Made by a program: the position numbers and the translations under genes. Positions 34,435 through 43,361 of a stretch of DNA of 64,000 nt are shown in pieces. The DNA comes from Alphaproteobacteria bacterium (GTDB lineage Bacteria; Pseudomonadota; Alphaproteobacteria; Acetobacterales; Acetobacteraceae). The stretch covers positions 28,613-92,612 of the forward strand of contig JAPLOI010000003.1 of the NCBI GenBank assembly GCA_026400815.1, read 5' to 3'. The first letter of the stretch is position 1. Each line of letters begins with the position of its first letter. Below the pieces are notes generated by a model that was not told the DNA's origin, did no database searches, and worked only from the letters and a program-made list of their open reading frames with translations.

Positions 34435-35439
34435 TCAGGGCACCGGCAAATCGGTGATGCGGCACAGGTTCGCGCCCTTGCGCTCCAGCGCCCGCCCGCC
34501 CTCGAACACCACCCGCAGGTCGTAGCTGCATTCGCCGCCGCGCGGCAGGCGGAACAGCCGTGCCTCCTGCGGTGCCAGCTTGCCCTGGTCCAGCCGGTTG
34601 CGGCCCCAGCTACCGGTCCCGGCGGGGGTGGCGAACAGCTCGGCGACGGGCACTTGGCCGCGATTGACCAGGCGGAAGCTCGGGTCGTCCGCCGGCTTGC
34701 CGCCCGGCGTGGCCGAGGCTGTGGCCGGTGCCGGGCGCGCTCCTGTGCCGTAGCACTGGATGAACAGGGTGGAGGCATGCGCCACCTCCCCTACCGCCGC
34801 CGCGCGCATGTCCGGCCCCGTGCTTTGCGCCATCGTGGGCATGCTGCCGGCATCGCGCAGGAACTGCCGTGCCTCCACACCCTTGATGGCGAAATTGACG
34901 TTCTGCGGGATGTCGCCCCCGGTCATCTGCGCGATGCGCATGGCATTCAGCTTGCTCACCACCACGCCCACCACGTTGGCCTGGGCATCCAGCAGCGGCC
35001 CGCCGGAATTGCCCGGCTGCACCGGGGCGCTGATCTGGAAATGCACGGGGTTGTCGCGCAGCCCGGCAAGCGCGCTGATATCCCCGGTGGTGAGGGTGGG
35101 GCCGGAGGAAAGCACGCCCGAGAGCGGGAATCCGTAGGTCACCACCGCCTCCCCGCGCGCCACCGCCGGGCCTTCGCGGAAGCGCAGCGCCGGGCCGGCA
35201 TCTCCCTCATAGCCCAGCAAGGCGAGGTCACGGCGGGGATCGGAGGCCAGCACGCGGGCCTGGACCGTTTGCCCCTGCGGCGTGCGGAAGCTCACGCGCT
35301 GGCAGCCGTCGATCACGTGATGGTTGGTCAGCGCCCGGCCCGGTGCGACCACGAAGCCGCTGCCGCTGCTGGTCGGGCGGTCCTGCGCCATGGCAGGTGC
35401 GGCGGCGAGAAGGGCAAGGACGGCGATGGCGTGTCGCAT
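34435..35439 (-). CDS. Secreted trypsin-like serine protease (S1C/DegP-like, no PDZ)
   Basis: 334 residues from ATG 35439, with GGAGG in front. Signal peptide MRHAIAVLALLAAAPAMA-Q. Protease core: LTNHHVID (His), DLALLGYEG (Asp), and PVQPGNSGGPLLDAQANVVG (Ser in GNSGGP). PDZ domains are absent; instead the last ~110 residues hold a conserved-looking beta domain with Cys in IQCYGTG, ECSYDL and NLCRI. Probably a periplasmic quality-control or housekeeping protease. Divergent from the MFS gene, 61 bp apart. Confidence 0.88.
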   Translation of the reverse strand: MRHAIAVLALLAAAPAMAQDRPTSSGSGFVVAPGRALTNHHVIDGCQRVSFRTPQGQTVQARVLASDPRRDLALLGYEGDAGPALRFREGPAVARGEAVVTYGFPLSGVLSSGPTLTTGDISALAGLRDNPVHFQISAPVQPGNSGGPLLDAQANVVGVVVSKLNAMRIAQMTGGDIPQNVNFAIKGVEARQFLRDAGSMPTMAQSTGPDMRAAAVGEVAHASTLFIQCYGTGARPAPATASATPGGKPADDPSFRLVNRGQVPVAELFATPAGTGSWGRNRLDQGKLAPQEARLFRLPRGGECSYDLRVVFEGGRALERKGANLCRITDLPVP

Positions 35440-35500
35440 GGGTGGCCTCCGGCGGCGCCGCACCCTACTCTGGTGCGGGGCCGGCGGTGAAGGTGGGCGA

Positions 35501-36751
35501 ATGGCGCAACGGCGGGCGGCGATTTCCTGGGTGCTGTACGTGTGGGCGGACCACGCCTTCGCCACCATCGTGGCGACCTTCGTGTTCGCCACCTACTTCA
35601 CCCAGGCGGTGGCGGAAGACCCGATCAAGGGCGCCTCGCAATGGGTGCTGATGCAAACCGTGGCCGGGGCCGCCGTGGCGCTGCTCGCCGTGCCGCTGGG
35701 TGCGATCGCCGATAGCGGCGGGCGCCGCAACGCGCTGCTGGGGGTGAGCCTGGCGGTGATGGTGGCCGCCACGCTCGGCCTGTGGTTCGTGAAGCCGGAG
35801 CCCTCCTATGTGCTGCTCGCCCTGGTGCTGGCCGCCGTGGGCACGGTCGCCTACGAGATCGCCAGCATCTTCTACAACGCCATGCTGCCCGATCTCGCCC
35901 CGCGCGAACGCTTCGGCCGCCTCTCCAGCTTCGCCTGGGGCGCGGGCTATGGCGGCGGGCTGGCCGCGCTGGTGGTGGCCCTGGTGTTTCTGGTGCAGCC
36001 GGATCCGCCGCTGTTCGGCCTGGATGCCGCCACCTCGGAGCCGGTGCGCGCCTGCGTGATCCTGGCCGGGCTCTGGGCGCTTGTGTTCGGCTGGCCGGCG
36101 CTGGTGTTCATCCCCAAGCCCGCCACGCAGCGCCCCTGGGGCGAGGCGGTGCGCACGGCCATGGCCGAGCTCCGCACCACCCTGCGCGCCGCGGTGGCAG
36201 ACCCGGTGCTGCGCCGCTTCCTGATCGCGCGCATGCTGTTCATGGACGGGTTGGTGACGCTGTTCGCCTTCGGCGGAATCTTCGCCGCCGGCACCTTCGG
36301 CTTCACCGCCCGCGATGTGCTGCTCTTTGGCATCGGCCTGAACATCACCGCCGGCCTGGGCGTGATCGGCTTTGCCTTCATCGAGGACCGGATCGGCCCA
36401 AAATCGGCGATCATCATCAGCCTCTGGGCGCTGGTGGCGCTCGGCACCCCGGCGCTGATCGTCACGGAGCCGCTGTGGTTCTGGGTGTTCGGCCTGGCGC
36501 TGGGCCTGTTCGTCGGCCCCGCCCAATCGGCCAGCCGCAGCCTGATGGCCCATATGGCCCCGCCCGAGGCGCGCTCCGCCTGGTTCGGCCTGTTCGCCCT
36601 CTCCGGCCGCGTCACGGCCTTTATCGGCCCGCTCTTCCTGGCGCTGGCCACGAGCGTGTTCCAGAGCCAGCGGGCCGGCATGGCGACGATCCTGGTGTTC
36701 CTCGCCGCCGGCGCCGTGGCCCTGATCGGCCTGCGCGTACCACGCAGGTAG
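35501..36751 (+). CDS. MFS transporter, UMF1/Atg22-like
   Basis: 416 residues, about 12 helices. The start MAQRRAAISWVLYVWADHAFATIVATF resembles the UMF1 (vacuole effluxer Atg22-like) family, and ALLAVPLGAIADSGGRRNALL carries the helix 2-3 motif. The segment GPAQSASRSLMAHMAPPEARSAWFGLFALSG is typical of the family. ATG 35501 has AAGGTGG upstream. Substrate unknown. Convergent with the WecA-like gene and touching it (0 nt gap), so no terminator separates them. Confidence 0.87.
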   Translation: MAQRRAAISWVLYVWADHAFATIVATFVFATYFTQAVAEDPIKGASQWVLMQTVAGAAVALLAVPLGAIADSGGRRNALLGVSLAVMVAATLGLWFVKPEPSYVLLALVLAAVGTVAYEIASIFYNAMLPDLAPRERFGRLSSFAWGAGYGGGLAALVVALVFLVQPDPPLFGLDAATSEPVRACVILAGLWALVFGWPALVFIPKPATQRPWGEAVRTAMAELRTTLRAAVADPVLRRFLIARMLFMDGLVTLFAFGGIFAAGTFGFTARDVLLFGIGLNITAGLGVIGFAFIEDRIGPKSAIIISLWALVALGTPALIVTEPLWFWVFGLALGLFVGPAQSASRSLMAHMAPPEARSAWFGLFALSGRVTAFIGPLFLALATSVFQSQRAGMATILVFLAAGAVALIGLRVPRR

Positions 36752-37804
36752 CTACCAGCGCCCCAACCCGGCCGCCCGCGCCCGCGCCACCACAAACCCC
36801 AGCCACGCTAACTGCGGCACCAGCAGCGCCAGCAGCAGCGGCAACTTCGCCCCCGGCCCCGCATGGGTGAAGGCCAAGGCCACCACCCCGCCCACCGCCG
36901 CAAACCCCCAATGCACCGCCGCGATCACCCTGAAATCCACGCCCGACCGGTGTGCCACCTGATAGAGATGCGAGCGATGCGCCTGCGCCACGTTCTCGCC
37001 GGCCAGGGCGCGGCGCACCAGCGTGAACGCCACGTCGAACAACACCCCGGCCAGCAGCATCGGCACCAGCAGGAAACTCATCTCGATCGTCTGGAACCGC
37101 GCCGCCGCCACCCCCAGCATCGCCAGAACGAAGCCGCAGAACTGGCTGCCCACGTCGCCCATGAAAATCCGCGCGCGGGGGAAATTGAACGGCAAAAACC
37201 CCGCCACCGCCGCCCCCAGCAGCAGGGCGGCGAAATACACGAACCACCCCTCCTGCCCCGCCGCGATCACCGCCAGGAAGGCGCAGGCCACCAGTACCGT
37301 GCCGCCCACCAGCCCGTTCAGCCCATCGATGAAGTTCATCGCGTTGGTGGCGAACAAAATCCACCCCACCGTCACCACCGCGCCCCAAATCCCGAGGTCC
37401 ACGGGCCCCAGCAGCGGCAGGTTGAACACCTCCACATACAGCCCCGTACCCACCGCCAGCAGCGCCGCCCCCACCTGCGCGCCCAGCTTCACCACGAACG
37501 GGAAATCGCGCAGGTCGTCCCAATACGCCACCACCGCAATCGCCACCGCGGCCAACACCACGCCGCGGAAATACGCATCCGCCAGCCGGGCAAAATCGGC
37601 AAACCCATACAGCACCGAAATGCCCAACAGGAATGCCACCACAATCCCAACCCCACCGCCCTTCGGCGTGGGAACACTGTGCGCCTTCCTCGCCGCCGGC
37701 CGGTCCATCACCCCCGCCGATACCATCGCCCGAACGACAACCGCCGCAACACACGCCAACCCTGCCGCAAACACCAGGTGCCGCAGTATCGCCGCCCAGG
37801 TCAT
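36752..37804 (-). CDS. MraY/WecA family undecaprenyl-phosphate sugar-1-phosphate transferase (WbpL-like)
   Basis: 350-residue polytopic enzyme that moves a HexNAc-1-phosphate from UDP to undecaprenyl phosphate, the first step of lipid-linked glycan assembly. Motifs: VAYWDDLRDF (DD), FATNAMNFIDGLNGLVGG, FMGDVGSQ, and the loop AQAHRSHLYQVAHRSG, which replaces the HxHH loop as in WbpL-type proteins. Start ATG 37804 (MTWAAIL); upstream reading is repeat DNA. It is a plausible initiator for the polysaccharide made by the 21-32 kb cluster. Immediately upstream is copy 1 of the large G/C-rich palindromic element. Confidence 0.88.
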   Translation of the reverse strand: MTWAAILRHLVFAAGLACVAAVVVRAMVSAGVMDRPAARKAHSVPTPKGGGVGIVVAFLLGISVLYGFADFARLADAYFRGVVLAAVAIAVVAYWDDLRDFPFVVKLGAQVGAALLAVGTGLYVEVFNLPLLGPVDLGIWGAVVTVGWILFATNAMNFIDGLNGLVGGTVLVACAFLAVIAAGQEGWFVYFAALLLGAAVAGFLPFNFPRARIFMGDVGSQFCGFVLAMLGVAAARFQTIEMSFLLVPMLLAGVLFDVAFTLVRRALAGENVAQAHRSHLYQVAHRSGVDFRVIAAVHWGFAAVGGVVALAFTHAGPGAKLPLLLALLVPQLAWLGFVVARARAAGLGRW

Positions 37805-37828
37805 GCGTTGGCCGATACGGTGCGGAGG

Positions 37829-38046
37829 GCAAGGAAGGAAGGCCAGGGCTCTGCCCTGGACCCGCTGGGGCCGGCGGCCCCAGACCCCATGACCTGTTCC
37901 GCCTTCGGCGGGAGGGGCCAACCCGGTCTGTGTCGCGCGCCGAGACGGCCCCTCCCGCCGAAGGCGGAACAAAGATCGCCGGGTCCAGGGACCGCTGGTC
38001 CCTGGTGGGGTCCAGGGGCAAAGCCCCTGGCCTTGCTTCCCTTACC
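37829..38046 (+). repeat. Large G/C-rich composite palindromic element, copy 1
   Basis: About 218 bp built of nested hairpins: CCAGGGCTCTGCCCTGG; CTGGGGCC/GGCCCCAG; a 24-bp perfect arm pair (37896-37919 and 37947-37970, starting GTTCCGCC and ending GAGGGGCC) around a 27-bp core; GGTCCAGGGACC/GGTCCCTGG; CCAGGGGC/GCCCCTGG. AAGGAAGG and CTTCCCTT mark the ends. Compared with copy 2 (46866-47076), the outer parts run the same way but the 27-bp core is inverted. It fills the gap between gshB and the WecA-like gene. Confidence 0.9.
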
Positions 38047-38060
38047 GTCCCGCACCCGTA

Positions 38061-39053
38061 TCAGCCGCGCACGAGCTTGGCTTCGATGCGGTCCCAGATG
38101 GCGCTGGCGAGGTCGGTGCCGTCGAAGCGGGCGATTTCCTGCAGGCCGGTCGGGGAGGTCACGTTGATTTCGGTCAGGTAGTCACCGATCACGTCGATGC
38201 CCACGAAGATGAGGCCCTGTTCCTTGAGCAGGGGGCCGATGGCCTCGCAGATTTCGGTGTCCCGCGCCGACAGGCCGATTTTCTCCGGCCGGCCGCCCAC
38301 GTGCATGTTGCTGCGCGCTTCGCCGGCGGCGGGCACCCGGTTGATGGCGCCCATCGGTTCGCCGTCCACCAGGATGATGCGCTTGTCGCCTTGGCGCACT
38401 GCGGGTTCGTAGCGCTGGATCATCAGCGGCTCGCGCGAGCGGGCGAAGTGCATTTCCAGCAGGGAGTTGAGGTTCTCGTCGTCGTGCTTGATGCGAAACA
38501 CGCCGGCGCCGCCATTGCCGAACAGCGGCTTCACGATGATGTCCTTGTGCGTGGCGCGGAAGCCGCGGATCGCATCCGGGTCCCACGTGACGAGCGTGGG
38601 CGGCATCAGGTGGGGGAAGTGCGTCACCAGCAGTTTTTCGGGCGCGTTGCGCACGGAAACCGGATGGTTCACCACCAGCGTGCCGGTGCCGTCGCTCTTG
38701 TGGACGTGTTCCAGCATGTGGGTGGCGGTGATGTAGGCCATGTCGAAGGGCGGGTCCTGGCGCATCAGGATCACGTCCATCGTGCCGAGATCCAGGATCT
38801 CTTCCGGCCCGAACGTATAGTGGTTGTTGCGCACGCGCTGCACCGTCACGGGGCGCGCCCGGGCGAACAGCCGCTCCTCCCGCACGCCGGGCTTCAGCAC
38901 GCCTTCGCGCAAGGACATGTGGCGCACCTCGTAGTGCCACAGGCTGTGCCCGCGCGCCTGGGCCGCCAGCATCAGCTGGAAGGAGGAATCGCCGTCGATG
39001 TTGATGGTCTCGATCGGGTCCATCTGGACCGCGACCTTCAGGGGGCCGGCCAT
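38061..39053 (-). CDS. gshB: Glutathione synthase
   Basis: ATP-grasp enzyme joining gamma-glutamylcysteine and glycine, 330 residues. Landmarks: [22 protein letters not shown] at the N-terminus, [36 protein letters not shown] (ATP-binding glycine loop), and the C-terminal [20 protein letters not shown] with metal ligands. GGAGGAG lies 7 nt before the ATG. gshA is not in the window. A glutathione S-transferase gene lies 5 kb away. Confidence 0.95.
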   Translation of the reverse strand: MAGPLKVAVQMDPIETINIDGDSSFQLMLAAQARGHSLWHYEVRHMSLREGVLKPGVREERLFARARPVTVQRVRNNHYTFGPEEILDLGTMDVILMRQDPPFDMAYITATHMLEHVHKSDGTGTLVVNHPVSVRNAPEKLLVTHFPHLMPPTLVTWDPDAIRGFRATHKDIIVKPLFGNGGAGVFRIKHDDENLNSLLEMHFARSREPLMIQRYEPAVRQGDKRIILVDGEPMGAINRVPAAGEARSNMHVGGRPEKIGLSARDTEICEAIGPLLKEQGLIFVGIDVIGDYLTEINVTSPTGLQEIARFDGTDLASAIWDRIEAKLVRG

Positions 39054-39196
39054 GGCATCGCTCCTCCGTGGGGTGGCTGGCCCCTGGCATGGCGCAAACT
39101 GCGCCGTCGTGCAATCCTGACAGGGCGACGGCAGCGGGTTGCTGTTCGCACTATGGCCGAGCTGTTGAGGCTAAGCGCATCTGCGTGAGGGAGGTT

Positions 39197-40054
39197 ATGC
39201 CCATGGCCTTGCGGGTCGCTGTGCTGACCGACACTCTCTCCCCTGGGTTCTTCTTCCCGATCTGGTGTCGTTACTATGGCGACCTCTTCGGCCGGGAGAA
39301 CCTTCATGTCATCAGTTACGAAGGGATCCCGAAAATCGACGGGTCAGGCCTGGGAAGCGTGATTCGCCTGCCGATCCCATGGGATGATGGAACCCGTGCG
39401 GCGCTGTTCTCCGATCTCGTCACCTTCATGCTGGGCGCCTACGATGTGGTGATCCGAACGGACACGGACGAGATCCTGGTGGTCGACCCGGCGGTGGCGC
39501 CCGACCTGCGGAGCTACCTGGAAACCATGGAGGGTAGCCATTGCACGGCGCGTGGCTTTGATGTCGTTCAAACCGTGAGCGAGGCGGCGTTAGAGCCAGG
39601 CCCCATTCTGGCGCAGCGCCGGTTTGCCTATCCGAACACCGCCCTGAACAAGACGTGCATCGTCCGCACTCCGTTACGGTGGTCGCCAGGTTTCCACTGG
39701 TGCACGCGGCCACCTCAAGCCGGCGCGGTGTTTCTCTTGCACCTGAAGCGTGTCGACGTCGCCTGGGAACTGCGGTGGCATCAGGAGATGCTTGGCCGCA
39801 TTGGCGACAACCCGAAGGTCCCGCAATACACGCGTGACCACTACAGCTTCGACCATGAGAAGGTGCTGAAGCACAACCTCTTCGTCAGCATGCTGCCACG
39901 GCTAACTGGGATCGAATCCTGGTATCGCGAGGATCTGCAGTCAGAATTCATCGCCTCTGTCAAAGTTGAGGCTGGCACCGGGCTGCAGATTGGTAACTAC
40001 AGGCTCGATGAGGTGCTTTGCGCCATTCCAGATGCATGGCGCGGTCTCGTCTAG
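39197..40054 (+). CDS. Glycosyltransferase family 2-like protein
   Basis: 285 residues from ATG 39197, with GAGGGAGG upstream. The central TFMLGAYDVVIRTDTDEILVVDP contains a DTDE metal/nucleotide-binding motif seen in glycan-processing GT-A proteins of the Glyco_tranf_2_4 type. LHLKRVDVAWELRWHQ is another family-like segment. Base composition is visibly less G+C-rich than its neighbours and codon use is less biased. It has palindromic elements immediately downstream, consistent with acquisition. It is divergent from gshB; acceptor unknown. Confidence 0.75.
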   Translation: MPMALRVAVLTDTLSPGFFFPIWCRYYGDLFGRENLHVISYEGIPKIDGSGLGSVIRLPIPWDDGTRAALFSDLVTFMLGAYDVVIRTDTDEILVVDPAVAPDLRSYLETMEGSHCTARGFDVVQTVSEAALEPGPILAQRRFAYPNTALNKTCIVRTPLRWSPGFHWCTRPPQAGAVFLLHLKRVDVAWELRWHQEMLGRIGDNPKVPQYTRDHYSFDHEKVLKHNLFVSMLPRLTGIESWYREDLQSEFIASVKVEAGTGLQIGNYRLDEVLCAIPDAWRGLV

Positions 40055-40156
40055 AGCAACAGCCGACCGGATGGAATCATCCGATCGGCTAAAGTTGCTC
40101 GCTCGAACAAAGAGCGAGAGCGTTGGCCGACCGCCTATCAGGTCGGCTATCGCTCG
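40054..40156 (+). repeat. GAGCAA-type palindromic element (two stem-loops)
   Basis: First stem-loop: GAGCAAC/GTTGCTC, AGCCGA/TCGGCT and CGGATG/CATCCG pair in order between 40054 and 40100; the first base is the last base of the TAG stop. Second: gccgacc/ggtcggc with outer gagcg/cgctc, 40111-40156. A related half copy (agagcaaaagccgtccgatatgaatc) follows the stop of the permease at 63863. Confidence 0.8.
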
Positions 40157-40165
40157 AGGTGCCTC

Positions 40166-40993
40166 TCAATTCAGCCGCGTCCGCAGGGCCGCCAGCGCCG
40201 CGCGCATCCCGTCTGCCGCCTCGCCCTCCGGCACCAGGCGCAGGAACGCCTCGCCGCAGCGCAGTGCATCGGCCAGTCGGCCCAGGCGATCGTGCATGAT
40301 CGCCGCCTCGCGCCACTGGCTCGCCTCATCGGGCGCGATGCGCAGCATGTCCTCGGTGCAGGCCACTGCGCCTTCCATGTCGCCCGCCTGCAAGCGGCGC
40401 AGCTTGATGTTGTTCTGCAGCCGCAGCAGCACCGCGCGCTGGCTCATCGGCCGCAGCGCGCCGGGGCGCAGTTCCGCCTCCGGCCCTTCCACGTTCTTGA
40501 TCAGGCGGCGCAGTGCGCGGGCATCCACCGGGGCGCCGCCGTTGAACACATCCACCACCATCTGCGCGCCGTTATGCGCCACGGCCAGCAGGAAATGCCC
40601 GGGGAAATCCACCCCGTGCCCGTCCCACCCCGCCGCGCGGATGCAATGCAGCCACAAAACCCCCAGCGCCACCGGCAGCCCGCGCCGCCGCTCGGTCACG
40701 CGGATCAGGTTGGCATTGGCCATGTCGTCGTAGCTCTGCGTGTCGCCGGCATAGCCATGCGTCTCGCCCAGCAGCCGTGCCAGCCCGATCGCCTGGCCCA
40801 GCACATCCTCCCGCCCCACCGTCCCGGCCAGCGCCACGGCACCGCGCGCCAGGTCTGACAGGTGGGCGCGCGCCGCCTCGGCATCGGCGCGCGGCGCATC
40901 CACCCGCGCCAGCTGCAGCGCCGCCTCGGCGATGGCGATCTCCCCGTCCGGCAACTGGCCGATCGCTTCCAGCGCGGCGCGAACCCTGTCCAT
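40166..40993 (-). CDS. SirB1/transglutaminase-like protein with TPR tail
   Basis: 275 residues. The N-terminal half is a SirB1-type transglutaminase-like domain (SYDDMANANLIRVTERRRGLPVALGVLWLHC, then GHGVDFPGHFLLAV with the conserved His). The C-terminal half is TPR-like (LRLQNNIKLRRLQAGDMEGAVACTEDMLRIAPDE). Start ATG 40993 is supported by GGAGGAGAGG upstream. The canonical catalytic Cys may be that in LWLHCIRAAGW; activity is unproven for the family. Confidence 0.87.
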   Translation of the reverse strand: MDRVRAALEAIGQLPDGEIAIAEAALQLARVDAPRADAEAARAHLSDLARGAVALAGTVGREDVLGQAIGLARLLGETHGYAGDTQSYDDMANANLIRVTERRRGLPVALGVLWLHCIRAAGWDGHGVDFPGHFLLAVAHNGAQMVVDVFNGGAPVDARALRRLIKNVEGPEAELRPGALRPMSQRAVLLRLQNNIKLRRLQAGDMEGAVACTEDMLRIAPDEASQWREAAIMHDRLGRLADALRCGEAFLRLVPEGEAADGMRAALAALRTRLN

Positions 40994-41101
40994 CGTCCTC
41001 TCCTCCGGGATGCCGGCCTGTTGCCGAAATGCACCGATTTCCAGCCCGGCCCGCAGCACCTAAGCTGCGCGCACCCGTCTCCCGTGCCGAGGAAGAATGC
41101 C

Positions 41102-41839
41102 ATGCGCATCCCCTTCGATCCAGCGTCGCCCGCCCGGCTGCGCCGGTTCGGCCTCGGCCTGCCCTTCACCCGCCCCACCACCTTCACCGCCGGGTTCGCG
41201 CTGGAGGCGCCGGTGGACATCCAGGCCGAAATCGACACCGCCATGCCCTGCCGCATCGGTGCCTTCACCAGCATCGCCGGCGGTCGCCTGCGCCATGTTG
41301 CCATCGGCCGCTACTGCACCCTCGCCGCCGACGTGCAAACAGGGTGGGACGATGCGCCACAAGGCTGGGCCACCACCTCCGCCTTGGCACACGCGCCCAA
41401 CCCGCATGGCTGGGCCACCTTGCTGGGCCACGACCCCCGCCCCCCCGCCGAGCCCCCCGCCACCCGCCAGGGCACCACCATCGGCCATGATGTCTGGATC
41501 GGGCAGGGCGCCTACCTCCACCCCGGCATCACCGTGGGCGACGGCGCCATCATCGCCCCGCGCGCCGTGGTAGAAGCCGATGTGCCACCCTACGCCGTGA
41601 TGGCCGGCACCCCCGCCCGCCTGCAGCACCTGCGCTTCGATGAAGCCACCATCGCCCGGCTGCGCGCACTCGCCTGGTGGCGCTTCAGCCTGCTCCAACT
41701 CCCGCCCGGCCTGGCGCAGGATGTGCCTGGCTTCCTGGACCATCTGGAGCAAGCCATCGCCACCGGCGCCATCGAACCCTACGAGCCCGGCTGGCATGGG
41801 CCCGAGGATCTATTGGATCTCATCGTGAATTCCGGCTGA
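41102..41839 (+). CDS. Hexapeptide-repeat acetyltransferase (CatB/LbH type)
   Basis: 245 residues with left-handed beta-helix hexads: IGAFTSIAGGRLRHVAIGRYC, then TTIGHDVWIGQGAYLHPGITVGDGAIIAPRAVV (in pieces) and the closing YAVMAGTPARLQHLRFD, the usual end of xenobiotic/sugar acetyltransferases. The His in this fold that activates the acceptor could be that in ALAHAPNPHG. Start ATG 41102. It stands between the SirB1-like gene (divergent) and an A/T-rich hairpin that should end its transcript. Confidence 0.87.
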   Translation: MRIPFDPASPARLRRFGLGLPFTRPTTFTAGFALEAPVDIQAEIDTAMPCRIGAFTSIAGGRLRHVAIGRYCTLAADVQTGWDDAPQGWATTSALAHAPNPHGWATLLGHDPRPPAEPPATRQGTTIGHDVWIGQGAYLHPGITVGDGAIIAPRAVVEADVPPYAVMAGTPARLQHLRFDEATIARLRALAWWRFSLLQLPPGLAQDVPGFLDHLEQAIATGAIEPYEPGWHGPEDLLDLIVNSG

Positions 41840-41853
41840 AGCAGGAGGAAGCA

Positions 41854-41880
41854 GTTCTTTTTTTTTCAGAAAAAGAAGAC
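41854..41880 (+). repeat. A/T-rich hairpin, solo end of the double-hairpin family
   Basis: GTTCTTTTTTTTTC followed by agaaaaagaagac: a single hairpin that looks like a hybrid of the left (GTTC) and right (TTCAGAAAAAGAAG) ends of the larger element. It lies between convergent genes and should terminate both. Confidence 0.65.
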
Positions 41881-41887
41881 GCCTTCC

Positions 41888-42607
41888 TTACGGCCCCACC
41901 CGCATCAACCTTGGTCCCTCGTCGCGCAGCCAGGCCACCGCCGCGCGCGTGTGGGGCGTGAGGGTATCCACCAGCGCCCAGAAGCGCGGCCCGTGGTTCA
42001 TGTGCTGCAGATGCGCCACCTCGTGCGCCACCACGTAGTCCTGCACGAAGTGCGGCGCCATCACCAGCCGCCAGGAGAAGGCCAGCGCGCGGCTGCTGGC
42101 GCAACTGCCCCAGCGCGTGCGCGTATCCTTCACCGTCACCCGGCTCGGCCGCAGGCCAGAGGCCGCCACCTTCTGCGCCAGCAACACCGAAAGCCGCCGC
42201 CGCGCCTCGGCCCGCAGGAAATCCCCCACCCGCCGCTCCAGGAAGGCCGGGTCGCCGGCCACGCGAAGCTCGCCTTCGTCCAGCCAGGCCGTGCCGCGCC
42301 GGCCGCCCAGCGTGCCGGGCGGCATGTGGCGGATGCGATGCTCCACCCCTTCCACCGGCACCAGCGCCCCATCCTTGAACGCCACCGCGCCGGGCAGCGC
42401 GGCCAGGCGCTGCGCCACCCAATCGGCATGATCCATCAGCAGCGCCATGCCGGCCGGGCGCCCGGCCCGCAGCGGCAGCGTCACCACCACCGCCCCGTCG
42501 CGCGGGTCGATGCGAAGGCTCACGCGCCGCGCTCGCGCGCTGCGCCGCCACTCCACCCGGGCCAGGCTGCCAGCCAGCGGGACCATTTCCGAGATGGCCT
42601 GATCCAT
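41888..42607 (-). CDS. M48-type metallopeptidase, YgjP-like (DUF45)
   Basis: 239 residues from ATG 42607 (MDQAISEM). The family core is KDTRTRWGSCASSRALAFSWRL followed by YVVAHEVAHLQHMNHGPRFWAL, giving the zinc site HExxH plus a third His. No signal peptide, so cytoplasmic. The upstream TTG/ATG frame (to 42643) has no ribosome-binding site. Divergent from tsaB, 94 bp apart. Confidence 0.9.
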   Translation of the reverse strand: MDQAISEMVPLAGSLARVEWRRSARARRVSLRIDPRDGAVVVTLPLRAGRPAGMALLMDHADWVAQRLAALPGAVAFKDGALVPVEGVEHRIRHMPPGTLGGRRGTAWLDEGELRVAGDPAFLERRVGDFLRAEARRRLSVLLAQKVAASGLRPSRVTVKDTRTRWGSCASSRALAFSWRLVMAPHFVQDYVVAHEVAHLQHMNHGPRFWALVDTLTPHTRAAVAWLRDEGPRLMRVGP

Positions 42608-42701
42608 GCCCCATGTTTGGCAGATTCCGCCGTGCCGGCACAACCGCCGCGTGCCCCCGCATGCCCTTCCGGGCCGCGCCGCGCTCCGGTAGTCTCAGCC
42701 A

Positions 42702-43361
42702 ATGCGCATCCTCGCCCTCGACGCCGCCCTGGCCCGCTGCTCCGCGGCGGTGCTGGAGGGCGATACCGTGCTGGCCCATGAAGCCGCCCCCGGCGGCCGC
42801 GGCCAGCCCGCCCTGCTGGCGCCGATGGCCCAGCGCGTGCTGGCAGCCAGCGGCCTCACGGCCTCGGCGCTGGACGGCATCGCCGTCACCGTCGGCCCCG
42901 GCAGTTTCGCCGGGCTGCGCAGCGCGATCGCACTGGCCCAGGGCCTCGCCCTGGCCGCCGGCAAGCCGGTGGTGGGCGTACGCGTGGCCGAGGCGCTGGC
43001 CGCGACCCTTGCCCTGCCGCCGGGCCGCGCGCTGTGGGTGGCGATCGACAGCCGCCGCGGCCGCGTCTTCCTCGACCGCGACGGCAGCATCGCCCCCGTG
43101 CCGCTGGATGCCCTGCCGCGCCCACCAGGCCCCATCGCCCTGGCCGGCGATGCCGCAATGGAGGTGGCCTGCCGTCTCGCCGCGCGTGGGGAGAATGTGA
43201 TGCTCACCGATGCCTGCCTGCCCGATGCCGTGGCCGTCGCCCACGTCGGCGCCCTGCGCCTGTCTGGCGCGCTGCCGCCGCTGGCCGCCCAACCGCTCTA
43301 CATCGATCCGCCCGAAGCCAAGCTCCCAGCCGGCGGCCTGCGCCCCGCGCCCGTGCCATGA
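42702..43361 (+). CDS. tsaB: tRNA threonylcarbamoyladenosine biosynthesis protein TsaB
   Basis: ASKHA-fold partner of TsaD in making t6A37 of ANN-decoding tRNAs. 219 residues: MRILALDAALARCSAAVL at the N-terminus, VTVGPGSFAGLRSAIALAQGLA as the family signature, and a short C-terminal domain. Its stop overlaps the ATG of rimI, the usual tsaB-rimI pairing. TsaD is encoded 11.6 kb away at 54989; TsaE and TsaC are not in the window. Confidence 0.93.
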   Translation: MRILALDAALARCSAAVLEGDTVLAHEAAPGGRGQPALLAPMAQRVLAASGLTASALDGIAVTVGPGSFAGLRSAIALAQGLALAAGKPVVGVRVAEALAATLALPPGRALWVAIDSRRGRVFLDRDGSIAPVPLDALPRPPGPIALAGDAAMEVACRLAARGENVMLTDACLPDAVAVAHVGALRLSGALPPLAAQPLYIDPPEAKLPAGGLRPAPVP

